Of a stretch of 64,000 nucleotides of DNA, positions 29,921 to 38,581 are shown piece by piece. The stretch is from the NCBI RefSeq assembly GCF_021026375.1, contig NZ_JAJNDB010000002.1, positions 620,001 through 684,000 of the forward strand, in the 5' to 3' direction. Origin of the DNA: Actinomycetospora endophytica (lineage in GTDB: Bacteria > Actinomycetota > Actinomycetes > Mycobacteriales > Pseudonocardiaceae). Below the pieces are notes generated by a model. The model worked only from the letters and a program-made list of their open reading frames with translations, made no database searches and was not told the origin of the DNA. Both the position numbers and the translations under genes were made by a program. How positions within the stretch are numbered: position 1 is the stretch's first letter; each line of letters begins with the position of its first letter.

Positions 29921-30013
29921 CCTTGTCGCGGTGATTCTTCAGCGCCCGGGCGCCTTGTCGTTGTGAATCACAACGACAAGGGCGCTGCCGTGTGGTGAAT
30001 CCCCGCGACAAGG
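29921..30013. repeat. Nested palindrome built from four CCTTGTCG..GTGAATC units
   Basis: Four copies of a 17-base unit stand in + + - - order: 29921-29937 and 29953-29969 forward, 29965-29981 and 29997-30013 reverse. The inner pair makes a 16-bp hairpin around AAT. The outer pair matches at 16 of 17 positions. It lies in the 467-bp gap between the immunity genes and the polyamine operon (29833-30299). I saw no gene in that gap. Confidence 0.8.
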
Positions 30014-30170
30014 CGATCGCGCACGTCAGGAGCGGGGCACGCGGCCGCCCGAGCTCCAAGAATCGGCCCAGTAGATGGCGTCAGCCGACCCGCGCGGACC
30101 AAGATCACGAGTTCGTGCGCGACACGCGCAAGATTCGGGTGCGACGCGCTCACGAGGATCAGATCTTCAT

Positions 30171-30224
30171 CCCCGGCCCCGGCCCCGGCCCCGGCCCCGG
30201 CCCCGGCCCCGGCCCCGGCCCCGG
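30171..30224. repeat. (CCCCGG)9 hexanucleotide tandem repeat
   Basis: Nine perfect copies of CCCCGG (54 bp) read as GGGGCC units on the minus strand. They lie 76 bp after the stop of the SpeD-SpeE gene, so its message would carry a G-quadruplex-forming tail. The + strand reads Gly-Pro repeats in a frame that has no other coding support. Confidence 0.95.
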
Positions 30225-30254
30225 CAGACCCCGGAGGCCCGTGACCGAGCACCC

Positions 30255-30286
30255 GTGGCCGGCGAACACCCCGGAACACCGGCCAC
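30255..30286 (-). terminator. Terminator-like hairpin after the polyamine operon
   Basis: GTGGCCGG and CCGGCCAC pair around a 16-base loop, beginning 14 bp beyond the speD-speE stop. Confidence 0.5.
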
Positions 30287-30299
30287 AGGCACCCGGCGA

Positions 30300-31568
30300 T
30301 CAGCGCAACGAGAACGGCAGGATCGAGCCCCGCAACAGCGCCCGACCGTCCACCGACGCCAACGACGGGAACCGCGACAACCGCGACGTCGCCAACTCCA
30401 CGGGGTCGGACACCGAGTCCAGCCGCCCCGTGAGGTACGCCCACTCGTGCTCGTCCGAGCAGTACGGGAGCACCGTCGGGAAGACCTCGTCGAACCGGCC
30501 GACCATGCGCCCGAGCGTGTCGTTCCGCCACATCGTCGGGCAGCCGGCCTGCGTACAGACCACCCCGCCCGGAGCCAGGACGGACGCGCACCGCTGCAGG
30601 AACGGGGTGCCGTACAGGCGCGCGTGCTGCGCCGGGTCGTCGACCTCGACCGGCTCGTCGGGCAGGTCGACGATGACGACGTCGTACTGGTCGCCCCGCT
30701 CGGCGGCCTCGGCCAGGAACTCCCAGCCGTCGGCGTAGTGGATCTGCACCGGCCCCGAGCCGGCCTCGGCGGCCTCGAGCTCCACCGACGAGTAGCCGTA
30801 GGGCAGCAGCTCCGCGCACCGGCGGACGCACTCCGAGTCGATGTCGACGTGATCCACCCGTGAAGCCCCGGCGGCCACCGCGAGCTGCGAGACGACGCCC
30901 TCGCTCGAGCCGACCACCAGCACCCGCTCCAACCGGTCCGCCAGCAGCAGCGGGGGCACCGCGAGGGCCTCGTGGTAGGTGAACTGGGTGGCCTCGGTCG
31001 ACTGCCGCTCCCCGTCGCAGAACAGCGAGATCCCCTGCGCGGTGCGCGCGACGATCATGTCCTGCCACGCGGTCCGACCCCGCCAGATCACCTCGTCGAT
31101 CCGCCACCGGCGCCGCATCCCGTCGGCGAGCGGCTCGTCGACCTCCCGCTGGCCGGCGGCGTCGGGGGCGAGCCCCGCCCCCCGCGCCACGATCTGCGCC
31201 CGCACCTCGACGGCCCCGACCTCCCGGCCCAGCACCTCGACGATCCGCTCCGGATCGGCGTGCTCGCCGCAGGTGAAGACGTCGACGAACGCCGCGCTCG
31301 CCTCCGGATAGGCGTGCACCGAGGCGTGTGACTCGGCGAGCATCGCGAGCACCGTCGTGCCCTGCGGTTCGAACCGGTGGGTCACGACGTCGAGGGTGGT
31401 CGCCCCGCCGTCGTCGAGCGCGGTCCGCAGGGCGCGGGCGACGGCGGCCTCGTCACCGAGGAGCACGGGCGAGACGCCGCGCAGTTCGGCGAGCACGTGA
31501 CGGCCCGAGAACGACGCGGACGGGGAGTCCACCGGGGTGGAGGGGAACGCGGGGGCGGGAGTGGTCAA
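30300..31568 (-). CDS. Fused S-adenosylmethionine decarboxylase-spermidine synthase
   Basis: The N-terminal 130 or so residues form a SpeD domain. The self-cleavage/pyruvoyl site is AESHASVHAYPE with S80, H85 and C100, at exactly the spacing of prokaryotic class 1B decarboxylases (S63, H68, C83 in Thermotoga). From about 145 on is a SpeE aminopropyltransferase: VLVVGSSEGVVS, the DHVDID acidic motif, and YDVVIVDLPDEP. One chain would thus decarboxylate SAM and transfer the aminopropyl group to putrescine. Its ATGA start overlaps the ornithine decarboxylase stop, so both steps plus putrescine supply are coupled. Whether the pro-enzyme cleaves in the fusion is untested; the N-terminal piece would then separate as a short beta chain. 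Confidence 0.9.
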   Translation of the reverse strand: MTTPAPAFPSTPVDSPSASFSGRHVLAELRGVSPVLLGDEAAVARALRTALDDGGATTLDVVTHRFEPQGTTVLAMLAESHASVHAYPEASAAFVDVFTCGEHADPERIVEVLGREVGAVEVRAQIVARGAGLAPDAAGQREVDEPLADGMRRRWRIDEVIWRGRTAWQDMIVARTAQGISLFCDGERQSTEATQFTYHEALAVPPLLLADRLERVLVVGSSEGVVSQLAVAAGASRVDHVDIDSECVRRCAELLPYGYSSVELEAAEAGSGPVQIHYADGWEFLAEAAERGDQYDVVIVDLPDEPVEVDDPAQHARLYGTPFLQRCASVLAPGGVVCTQAGCPTMWRNDTLGRMVGRFDEVFPTVLPYCSDEHEWAYLTGRLDSVSDPVELATSRLSRFPSLASVDGRALLRGSILPFSLR

Positions 31569-32779
31569 TCGGTTTCCTCGGGGGTGTCGTCGGTGGCGCG
31601 GTCACGGATCACGGTCGGCAACGGGGGGAGCCCGTTGAAGCCGACCGACGCATAGCTCGAGGTGTAGGCCCCGGCGCCGAGGAACTCGACGGTGTCGCCG
31701 GCGGCCAGGTCGAGGGGGAGACGGACGTCGGCGTGGCGGTAGAGCACGTCGTCGCCGTCGCAGGTGGGTCCGGCGAGCACCACGTGGCCACTCGGCGCCG
31801 CGGTGGGGTACCCGGGTGTGCGCAGTCGATACACGATCATCTCGCCTTCGGTCTCGGCGAGGCCCTGGTAGCGCCCGACGTCGAGGTAGACCCAGCGGCG
31901 TCCCGCGCGCTCGGTGACGAGGACGACCTCCGCGACCAGGACACCAGCCTCGGCGACGAGGGCCCGCCCGGGTTCCGCGACGAGGTGCGGCCGCCAGCTC
32001 CCGACCCCGGGAACGTCCGCGTGCTCGGCGAGCGCCGCGCGGATCGCGTCGGCGCAGCCGGAGAGGTCGGGCACCGGGCCCGCGGCGTGCGGCGTCGGGA
32101 ACCCGCCCCCGACGTTCAGCTCGGCGACCGGCGCCCCGAACGACTCGACGGCCCGGGCGGCGGCCGCGATGCCCCGTCGCCACGACGCCGGGTCGGTCTG
32201 TTGCGACCCGGGGTGGAAGCCGAGCCCGTGCGGGCGCAGCCCGGCGTCGCGGGCACGACGCAGCAGGTCGGCGGCCTCGTCGGGAGCGACCCCGAACTTG
32301 CCGGAGAACGGGGTGGCCGAGCCGGTGTCGTCGGCGCCGAGGCGCACGGTCACGTCGGCGCCGGGAGCGAGCCGGGCGAGCAGATCGACGTCGGACGCGG
32401 CGTCGGTGGTGAAGCGGTGCACGCCCGCGGCCACCGCCGCCCGCACGTCCGACGGCTTCTTCAGCGGATTGCCCCAGCTCATCCGCTCGGGCGGGACGCC
32501 GGCGAGCAGGCAGGCGTCGAGCTCGCCGCGGCTGGCCAGGTCGACGCTCGCGCCCTGCTCGGCCAGGAGCGCGAGGACGGCGGGGTGAGGATTCGCCTTG
32601 ACGGCGTAAGCGGTCTCGCTCTCCGGGAGAGCGTCGCGGAACGTGCGGTGGGCGGCCTCGACGACGCCGAGATCCAGCTCCAATCGTGGACTGATCATCA
32701 CCTGATCGGAGGAGTCGAGAGCGGGGTCGACGACGCGTTCGTGCGCCTGCACGGCCCGCTGTGCACCCACGGCCTCCAC
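31565..32779 (-). CDS. Ornithine/diaminopimelate-type PLP decarboxylase (putative ornithine decarboxylase)
   Basis: This fold-type III (alanine-racemase-like) decarboxylase has its PLP lysine at K61 (YAVKANPHP). It also has HPGSQ, the phosphate-binding NVGGGFP, EPGRALVAEAG and the active-site Cys in PTCDGDD. Its pairing with SpeD-SpeE points to ornithine decarboxylation to putrescine; lysine or arginine cannot be excluded. GTG 32779 (404 residues) is a compromise: no clear ribosome site is visible, and ATG 32698 would start closer to the conserved domain. Confidence 0.87.
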   Translation of the reverse strand: MEAVGAQRAVQAHERVVDPALDSSDQVMISPRLELDLGVVEAAHRTFRDALPESETAYAVKANPHPAVLALLAEQGASVDLASRGELDACLLAGVPPERMSWGNPLKKPSDVRAAVAAGVHRFTTDAASDVDLLARLAPGADVTVRLGADDTGSATPFSGKFGVAPDEAADLLRRARDAGLRPHGLGFHPGSQQTDPASWRRGIAAAARAVESFGAPVAELNVGGGFPTPHAAGPVPDLSGCADAIRAALAEHADVPGVGSWRPHLVAEPGRALVAEAGVLVAEVVLVTERAGRRWVYLDVGRYQGLAETEGEMIVYRLRTPGYPTAAPSGHVVLAGPTCDGDDVLYRHADVRLPLDLAAGDTVEFLGAGAYTSSYASVGFNGLPPLPTVIRDRATDDTPEETD

Positions 32780-32904
32780 TGTGCCCCGTGGTGCCCGTTC
32801 GAAACACAGAACGGCTGACTTGAGACGTATCGGACGCGTACTCTTCCGGATCTCCGGGCCGGTGGGTCCCGGGGGTGGCGGGTCGGGGAGAGAGTGGGAC
32901 AGGT

Positions 32905-34950
32905 ATGCCTTCGGGCTCCCTGAACGGGTGGGGGACTCCTCGCCGCAGACAGCGGTGGCCACGCTGGTCACCTCGCAGCGTGGCGGTCACGGGTCTGTTC
33001 GCGGTGGCGCTGCTGGCCGCGGCGCTGGGCGTCGGCCGCACCGTCGTCGCGCCCGCCGGGCCGGGCGAGCAGGCCGCGGGTGGAGCGGGGTCTTCGCGCG
33101 CCCTCGTCACCGACACCGACAAGGCACGGCCGGGCGGCTCGGCACCGGACTACGGGTCAGGCTACGGCCCGCCGACCGGGGCGGCCGGTTCGTCGGCGCC
33201 CGGGGCCGACCTCGGGACCTCTTCGGCGCCGTCGGGCGGCGCGAGTGATTCCGCGGCCGGCGCGCCGTCCGACCCGGGAGCGTCCGACGACGCCCTCGCA
33301 CCACCCCTCACGCCGATCCCGCTCCCTGGCGCCCGTCCGCTGGGCAGCGCTCCGGCGCCCGCGTCGAGCACCCCGTCCGGCTGGGAGCCACCGCTGGCGC
33401 CGATCGTGCCCGGCGCGCAGGCACCGTCGTCGGCGGCGCCTGCGGGGGAGCCAGCCGCGCCCCTCGCGCCGATCGTGCCGCCGGGCGGTGTGGCGCCCGG
33501 CCCGACGGCCGGGCAGGCGACGACCGCCGCCCCGCCGCGGGTGCAGGACCTGCCCGGCGCCGTGCTCGGGGGCGTCGTGCCTGGTCAGAACCGCGCCGAC
33601 CGGGGCGGGGACGGGAAGGCGGACGCCCCCGAGGTGAAGGCGCCGAAGGTCGAGGCGCCCGCGAAGGCGGACCGCCCGAAGGCGGAGTCGCCGAAGAAGG
33701 CCGATGCTCCGAAGGCCGATGCTCCGAAGGCCGATGCTCCGAAGGTCGACGCCCCGAAGGTGGAGGTGCCGAAGGTCGAGGTCCCCGGGGTCGACGCGCC
33801 GAAGAACACGGACACCGGGCGCGGCGGGGCGAAGGACGGCGACACGGGTGCCGCGGGCCGGGGCCCGGCGTCCGCCACCCCCGCCGTCGCCGTGCCTGCG
33901 GTGGCCCCGGAGGGCTGGCCGATCCCGATGCTCGGCCCCAGCAGCTCCGACCCGCCGTCGTCCTCCGCGAGCGCCACCGCCGACCTGCCCGGCGAGGCGA
34001 CCGCCACCGGCACCGGATCGACCCTGGCACCGGGCACCGGCGGCAGCGGGTCGCCCCTCGCCCCGACGACGACGGCGGGCGGCGGCTCCGGTTCGGTGCC
34101 GGAGGGGTGGCCGATCCCCACGCTCGGGCCGGCGTCCACCGACGCGCCGCCCGGCTCGTCCGACGCGATCACCACGACGACGGGGGTCGACCCGACGGGC
34201 ACCGCCGGCGCCACCACCGCCGCGGCGCCGACCGGGAGGGCCGCACCGCAGGTCACGACCGCCCCCGACGGGACGGGCGCGGCGACCGATCCGTCCACCG
34301 GCGTCGTGACCACGCGAGCTCGCTCGGTGGACCCGTCGTCGGGAGCGGTGACGACCCGCTCCACCCGCACCGACCCGTCGTCGAAGGAACGCACCACGCA
34401 GACGACGACCCGCTCGGCCGACTCGTCCACGGTGGAGGTCACGACGACGAAGGAGTCGTCGGACGGCAGCGGGTCGGCGGATCCCTCGTCCGAACCGAGT
34501 GCCTCGGCCGGGAAGAGCACGGCCGGGGCCACGACGACGGCGTCGAAGGCGTCCGGCTCGGCGAGCACGAAGGCCACGTCCAGCCCGTCGAGCAAGTCGT
34601 CCTCGAGCGACAGGTCGTCGAGCAGCAAGCCGAGCTCGAGTGACAAGTCCAGCTCGAGCAGCAGCAAGTCCAGCCCGAAGTCGTCCAGCTCGAAGTCGTC
34701 GAGCTCGTCGGTGAAGACGAGCACGTCGAAGGGCTCCGACGGGTCCACGACCAAGGAGACGACGACCTCCGACGGCGACGGCAACAGCGTCACCCGCAAG
34801 AGCGTGACCAGCTCCGACGGCGACTCGAAGACGACCTACGTCGCGCAGTCCTCCGACGGGAAGAAGGTCGAGTACTCGGACACGTCGAGCCAGTCGTTCG
34901 CCTCGACATCGGGCACCGAGGGCTGGTGGTCGCGGCTCTGGACCTGGTGA
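32905..34950 (+). CDS. Low-complexity exported Ser/Thr/Pro-rich protein
   Basis: After a basic N-terminus and one hydrophobic segment ([20 protein letters not shown], a signal anchor or signal peptide) nearly all of the 681 residues are low complexity. Successive zones are Pro/Ala/Gly-rich. Then comes a Lys/Ala/Pro zone with three exact 15-base repeats (GATGCTCCGAAGGCC, 33705-33749, KADAP). Thr/Gly zones with EGWPIP repeated twice follow, then a Ser/Lys tract at about 34560-34720, and a hydrophobic end GWWSRLWTW. It looks like a cell-wall-spanning or surface stalk protein. I recognise no domain. The strand choice is supported by the signal segment; an antisense ORF is a shadow. Confidence 0.7.
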   Translation: MPSGSLNGWGTPRRRQRWPRWSPRSVAVTGLFAVALLAAALGVGRTVVAPAGPGEQAAGGAGSSRALVTDTDKARPGGSAPDYGSGYGPPTGAAGSSAPGADLGTSSAPSGGASDSAAGAPSDPGASDDALAPPLTPIPLPGARPLGSAPAPASSTPSGWEPPLAPIVPGAQAPSSAAPAGEPAAPLAPIVPPGGVAPGPTAGQATTAAPPRVQDLPGAVLGGVVPGQNRADRGGDGKADAPEVKAPKVEAPAKADRPKAESPKKADAPKADAPKADAPKVDAPKVEVPKVEVPGVDAPKNTDTGRGGAKDGDTGAAGRGPASATPAVAVPAVAPEGWPIPMLGPSSSDPPSSSASATADLPGEATATGTGSTLAPGTGGSGSPLAPTTTAGGGSGSVPEGWPIPTLGPASTDAPPGSSDAITTTTGVDPTGTAGATTAAAPTGRAAPQVTTAPDGTGAATDPSTGVVTTRARSVDPSSGAVTTRSTRTDPSSKERTTQTTTRSADSSTVEVTTTKESSDGSGSADPSSEPSASAGKSTAGATTTASKASGSASTKATSSPSSKSSSSDRSSSSKPSSSDKSSSSSSKSSPKSSSSKSSSSSVKTSTSKGSDGSTTKETTTSDGDGNSVTRKSVTSSDGDSKTTYVAQSSDGKKVEYSDTSSQSFASTSGTEGWWSRLWTW

Positions 34951-34996
34951 GCAGGCGAGTCACGGCCGTGACGGCCGGGCTGGGACGATCACCGGC

Positions 34997-35404
34997 GTGG
35001 CCGTCACCGGAGAGGACCTGCACGCCCGCGGCGAGGAGTTCGCCGAGTTCTGGCGCGAGTACCACCTCTGCTCCCTGACCACCCTGCGCCGCGACGGGAG
35101 CCCGCACGTGGTCGCCGTCGGGGTCACGCTCGACCTCGACACCGCGACCGCCCGCGTGATCACCCGGCGCGGCAGCCAGAAGGCCCGGAACGTGCGCCGG
35201 GCCGAGGGTGGCGCCCGGGTCGCGGTCAGCCAGGTCGACCGCGGGCGGTGGTCGACGCTGGAGGGGATCGCCGTCGTCCGCGAGGACCGGGAGTCGGTCG
35301 CCGACGCCGAGGCCCGCTACGCGGCCCGGTACCGCACGCCTCGGGAGAACCCGGAGCGGGTGGTCATCGAGATCGCACTGACGCGGGTCCTCGGCAGCCG
35401 CTGA
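34997..35404 (+). CDS. PPOX-class F420/FMN-dependent protein
   Basis: The 135-residue split-barrel flavoprotein belongs to the pyridoxamine-5'-phosphate-oxidase-like superfamily: [31 protein letters not shown] and [16 protein letters not shown]. Mycobacterial relatives (TIGR03618-type) use F420H2. The substrate is unknown. It converges with the glycosyltransferase gene with one base between the stops. Confidence 0.82.
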   Translation: MAVTGEDLHARGEEFAEFWREYHLCSLTTLRRDGSPHVVAVGVTLDLDTATARVITRRGSQKARNVRRAEGGARVAVSQVDRGRWSTLEGIAVVREDRESVADAEARYAARYRTPRENPERVVIEIALTRVLGSR

Positions 35405-35405
35405 C

Positions 35406-37532
35406 TCAGGCCGTCGGCGCGGTCAGGTCGTAGACCGTCGTGCCGCCGATCGTCCGGGCCGTGAAGTGCTGCTTCACCCAGGCGGTGATCTGCACGGTGT
35501 CGGCGCTGCCGCCGGTGTCGGGGACCTCGGAGAGGCCCTGGCCCAGGAAGTAGTGCACCTGGCCGGAGGCGATGAGCGCCTGGAACTGCGCGAGCGTCGG
35601 GGACGGGTCGGTCCCGTTGAACCCGCCGAGCGGCATCACGGGTGCGCCGCTCGCGAGCTGGTAGCCCGCGGCCGGCATCGACCCCGCGGTCGCCGCGACC
35701 CAGGTGTGGCCCGCCGCGCCCGCCGTAAGGAAGGCCGCCAGCTCGGCCGAGGGGGCCGAGGCGTTCAGCAGTGCCATCGCGCCACCGGGGCCGCCGCGCC
35801 CGGGTCCGCCCTGGCCGGTACCGCCCGGACCGCTGCCGGCCGGCCCGCCGAACCCGCCACCGCGGGAGCCGTGCCCGCGTCCCCCGTGGCCGCCTCCAGG
35901 TCCGCCGAACCCGGACGACGGACCCGCCGTCGGGATGATCTCGGTGTGGGCCGTGCCCGCGGTCTGGACCGCGTAGGCCACCGGCCCGCCCAGCCCCGCG
36001 ACGAGCGCGGCCGTCAGCACCCCCGCCGTGACCACCCGGCGGGCGCCGGCCCGCAGCAGCCCGGTGAGCACCAGGCCGACGGCGGCGACGAGACCCGTCA
36101 CCAGCACCACCGCCCGCAGCCAGGGCAGGAACTCCGGGGTCTCCCGCAGCATCCACCACGACCACAGCGCCGAGACCGCCACCGTCCCCGCGAGCACCCA
36201 CCGCGGCCACCCGACCCACCGGGCCCGCCAGAGCTCCACGACCCCGACCGCGGCGAGCGCGGCGATCCACGGGGCGAGCGCGACCGAGTAGTACGGGTGG
36301 ATGATCCCCGCCGCGAGGCTGAACACCCCTGCCGTGACCAGCAGCGATCCGCCCCAGAGCAGCACGCCGGCCCGTCGCCGGTCGGTGCGCACCCCGCGAC
36401 CGACCAGGATCAGCAGCGCCACGCCGAGGATCAGCGCGGCCGGCAGCAACCAGGAGACCTGCGACGCCATCGAGCCGGTGAACAGGGCCGACCAGGAGTC
36501 GGTGGAGGTCGCGCCCCCCATGCCGCCACCGCCGCCCCCGGGCGGAGCCCCGCCGGCGAACCCCGCGCCGGGCCCGCCGCCGACACCACCCGGGGCGCCG
36601 CCGAAGCCGCCGCCACCCCCACCGGACGTTCCGCCGCCGAGCTGACCCGTCTCGTCACCGGTGAGCCGGCCGACGCCGTTGTAGCCGAACGCCAGCTCCA
36701 GGACGCTGTTCGACTGCGATCCGCCGACGAACGGACGCGACGACGCTGGCCACAGCTCGACCACCGCGACCCACCAGCCGGCGGAGACGAGCAGCGACGC
36801 CGTCGCGGGCAGCAGCGCGAGGAACCGTCGACGCCAGGTCCCCGGACCCGCCGTCAGGTGCAGCGCCAGGAACGCGGGCAGCACCAGGAAGGCCTGCAGC
36901 GACTTGGTGAGGAACCCGGTGCCGACGCACGCCGCGGCGAGCACGAGCCACCAGGTGGACGCCCGGGTCGTGCCCGCGTCGATCGAGCGCACCATCGCGT
37001 ACGCGCCGGCCACGAGCAGCAGGCACAGCAGGGCGTCCGGGTTGTCGAAGCGGAACATCAGCGTCGCGACCGGCGTCACCGCCAGTGCCACGCCGGAGAG
37101 GATCCCGGCGACCGGGCCGGACCAGCGCCGGACCGCCCCGGTGAGCAGGCCGACGGCGCTGACGCCCATGAGCGCCTGCGGCACCAGCACCGACCACGAC
37201 GACAGCCCGAACAGCCGCACCGACAGCCCCATCACCCACAGCGAGGCGGGCGGCTTGTCGACCATGATCGACGCGGGCGCGTCGGACGCGCCGAAGAACC
37301 ACGCCTTCCAGGACTGCCCGCCCGCCTGCGCGGCGGCCGCGTAGAACGCGTTGCCCCAGCCCGAGGCAGAGAGCCCGACCAGGTAGAGCACCGCGGTCGC
37401 GACGAGAAGACCGGCCAGCGTGGGCGCGTACCACCGGGCCGTGCGGCGCGCGTCGGCCGCGGGGGAGGGGGTCGACAAGGCCGGGGGCGGTGGCGTCGGA
37501 GGCGTCGGTCGCCGGCCGGTCAGCAGACTCAT
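35406..37532 (-). CDS. GT39/ArnT-like glycosyltransferase
   Basis: This 708-residue polytopic membrane protein belongs to the dolichyl-phosphate-mannose mannosyltransferase-like group (YkcA/B, ArnT-like). The first loop contains DKPPASLW, with the acidic catalytic region, and FRFDNPDALL follows TM4. It would transfer a sugar from a polyprenyl phosphate to an exported target. Two very Gly-rich loops (about residues 295-340 and 545-590) and a C-terminal soluble domain are typical of the actinobacterial members. It stands alone; a palindromic element (37598-37671) lies just upstream. Confidence 0.87.
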   Translation of the reverse strand: MSLLTGRRPTPPTPPPPALSTPSPAADARRTARWYAPTLAGLLVATAVLYLVGLSASGWGNAFYAAAAQAGGQSWKAWFFGASDAPASIMVDKPPASLWVMGLSVRLFGLSSWSVLVPQALMGVSAVGLLTGAVRRWSGPVAGILSGVALAVTPVATLMFRFDNPDALLCLLLVAGAYAMVRSIDAGTTRASTWWLVLAAACVGTGFLTKSLQAFLVLPAFLALHLTAGPGTWRRRFLALLPATASLLVSAGWWVAVVELWPASSRPFVGGSQSNSVLELAFGYNGVGRLTGDETGQLGGGTSGGGGGGFGGAPGGVGGGPGAGFAGGAPPGGGGGGMGGATSTDSWSALFTGSMASQVSWLLPAALILGVALLILVGRGVRTDRRRAGVLLWGGSLLVTAGVFSLAAGIIHPYYSVALAPWIAALAAVGVVELWRARWVGWPRWVLAGTVAVSALWSWWMLRETPEFLPWLRAVVLVTGLVAAVGLVLTGLLRAGARRVVTAGVLTAALVAGLGGPVAYAVQTAGTAHTEIIPTAGPSSGFGGPGGGHGGRGHGSRGGGFGGPAGSGPGGTGQGGPGRGGPGGAMALLNASAPSAELAAFLTAGAAGHTWVAATAGSMPAAGYQLASGAPVMPLGGFNGTDPSPTLAQFQALIASGQVHYFLGQGLSEVPDTGGSADTVQITAWVKQHFTARTIGGTTVYDLTAPTA

Positions 37533-37597
37533 GACGACGAGGATCGGCGCCGCCTGTGATCACGGGGTGGGCCGGGCCTGTGTGGCCGCTGTGCGGT

Positions 37598-37671
37598 AGG
37601 TGCGCTGCGCGCTCGTGAGCAGAAATTGAGGTCAGGGCGTCAATGTGTGCTCACGAGCGCGAAGCGCACCT
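37598..37671. repeat. Palindromic dispersed repeat, copy A
   Basis: Two 24-base arms (37598-37621 and 37648-37671) match at 23 of 24 positions around a 26-base loop. Bases 37611-37671 match copy B (40295-40355) at 54 of 61 positions without gaps. The right arm overlaps the TAG stop of the LLM gene, so the element forms its 3' end and may act as a terminator. Confidence 0.85.
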
Positions 37672-38581
37672 AGTTCTCCAGCGGGACCAGCTCCGTCGTG
37701 AACGCGTCGAGGAAGTCGTCCCAGCTCTCCGGCGCGGTGGCGGGCCGCACGACGAACTTGGTGATCCCGCCGTCCACGAACTCCCCGACGAGCCGGCCGG
37801 CCTCGGAGAAGTCCCGCGCGATCAGCGTGCCGGGCTCGATCTCCGGACGGCGCTTCGCCGTCGCTGCCAGCGCACGCTCCACCTCGTCCGGCGCGGCCCC
37901 CGGCGGCAGGACCAGCAGGTTCGTCCCGTAGTGGTCCTCCTCGACCTCCCGCCCCGCGGCGTCGGCGGCCTCGGCGATGACCCGGCGCGCATCGGCGGCC
38001 TCGGCGGGCGTGACGAACGACGCGAGCCAGCCGTCGGCCAGCCGCCCGACCCGACGCAGCGCCGCGGGCACCAGCCCCCCGAGCCACAGGTCCAGCGGCT
38101 GCGCGGGACGTGGGGCGACCGCCGCGTCGTCGAGAGTGAAGAAGCGGCCGTGGTGGGTGACCGACTCCTCGGTCAGTAGCCGCCGCACCACCTGCAGCGC
38201 CTCCTCGAGCACCGCGGCGCGCGGTCCGGGGACGGGGTACGCGGTGCGCTCGGCCGGCGTCGCGGGCTGCAGCCCGAACACCGGCAGGATGCGCTTCGGC
38301 GCGAGCACCGCCAACGAGGCCAACTGGTGCGCGACGACGGCGGGATTGCGTCCGGGCAGCACGACGACGCCGGTGCCCAGCTTGAGGTGCTCGGTGCGTC
38401 CGGCGGCCCAGCCGAGGGCGGTGAGGGGCTCGACGGCGTCGGTGGCGATGCGGTCGGGGAACCACAGCGAGTCGATCCCGCGGCGCTCGCAGCCGTCGAC
38501 CAGCGTCGTCGTGTCCTCGGCGACCCCCAGGCGGGAAGGACCCGCCCCGATGCCGATCCGGACCTTGAGCGCGGGGCTCAC
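37670..38581 (-). CDS. LLM-class (luciferase-like) flavin/F420 oxidoreductase
   Basis: The 303-residue TIM-barrel protein has the bacterial-luciferase-like signatures RIGIGAGPS, GIDSLWFPDRI, LGTGVVVLPGRNP and LDLWLGGLVP. Such enzymes use FMN or F420. The GTG start overlaps the amidotransferase stop by 4 bp, so the two are one operon. The substrate is unknown. Confidence 0.85.
   Translation of the reverse strand: MSPALKVRIGIGAGPSRLGVAEDTTTLVDGCERRGIDSLWFPDRIATDAVEPLTALGWAAGRTEHLKLGTGVVVLPGRNPAVVAHQLASLAVLAPKRILPVFGLQPATPAERTAYPVPGPRAAVLEEALQVVRRLLTEESVTHHGRFFTLDDAAVAPRPAQPLDLWLGGLVPAALRRVGRLADGWLASFVTPAEAADARRVIAEAADAAGREVEEDHYGTNLLVLPPGAAPDEVERALAATAKRRPEIEPGTLIARDFSEAGRLVGEFVDGGITKFVVRPATAPESWDDFLDAFTTELVPLEN

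Noticed and set aside
29992-30738. Plus-strand frame with Gly-Pro repeats through the (CCCCGG)9 tract
   Set aside because: The Gly-Pro run comes from the hexanucleotide repeat. The rest is antisense to the SpeD-SpeE gene and has no start signal.
33585-34799. A 404-codon minus-strand frame rich in Asp/Leu/Val opposite the low-complexity protein
   Set aside because: It mirrors Ser/Lys/Thr repeats of the plus frame. The plus strand has a signal anchor and coherent start; the minus frame has no ribosome site or domain.
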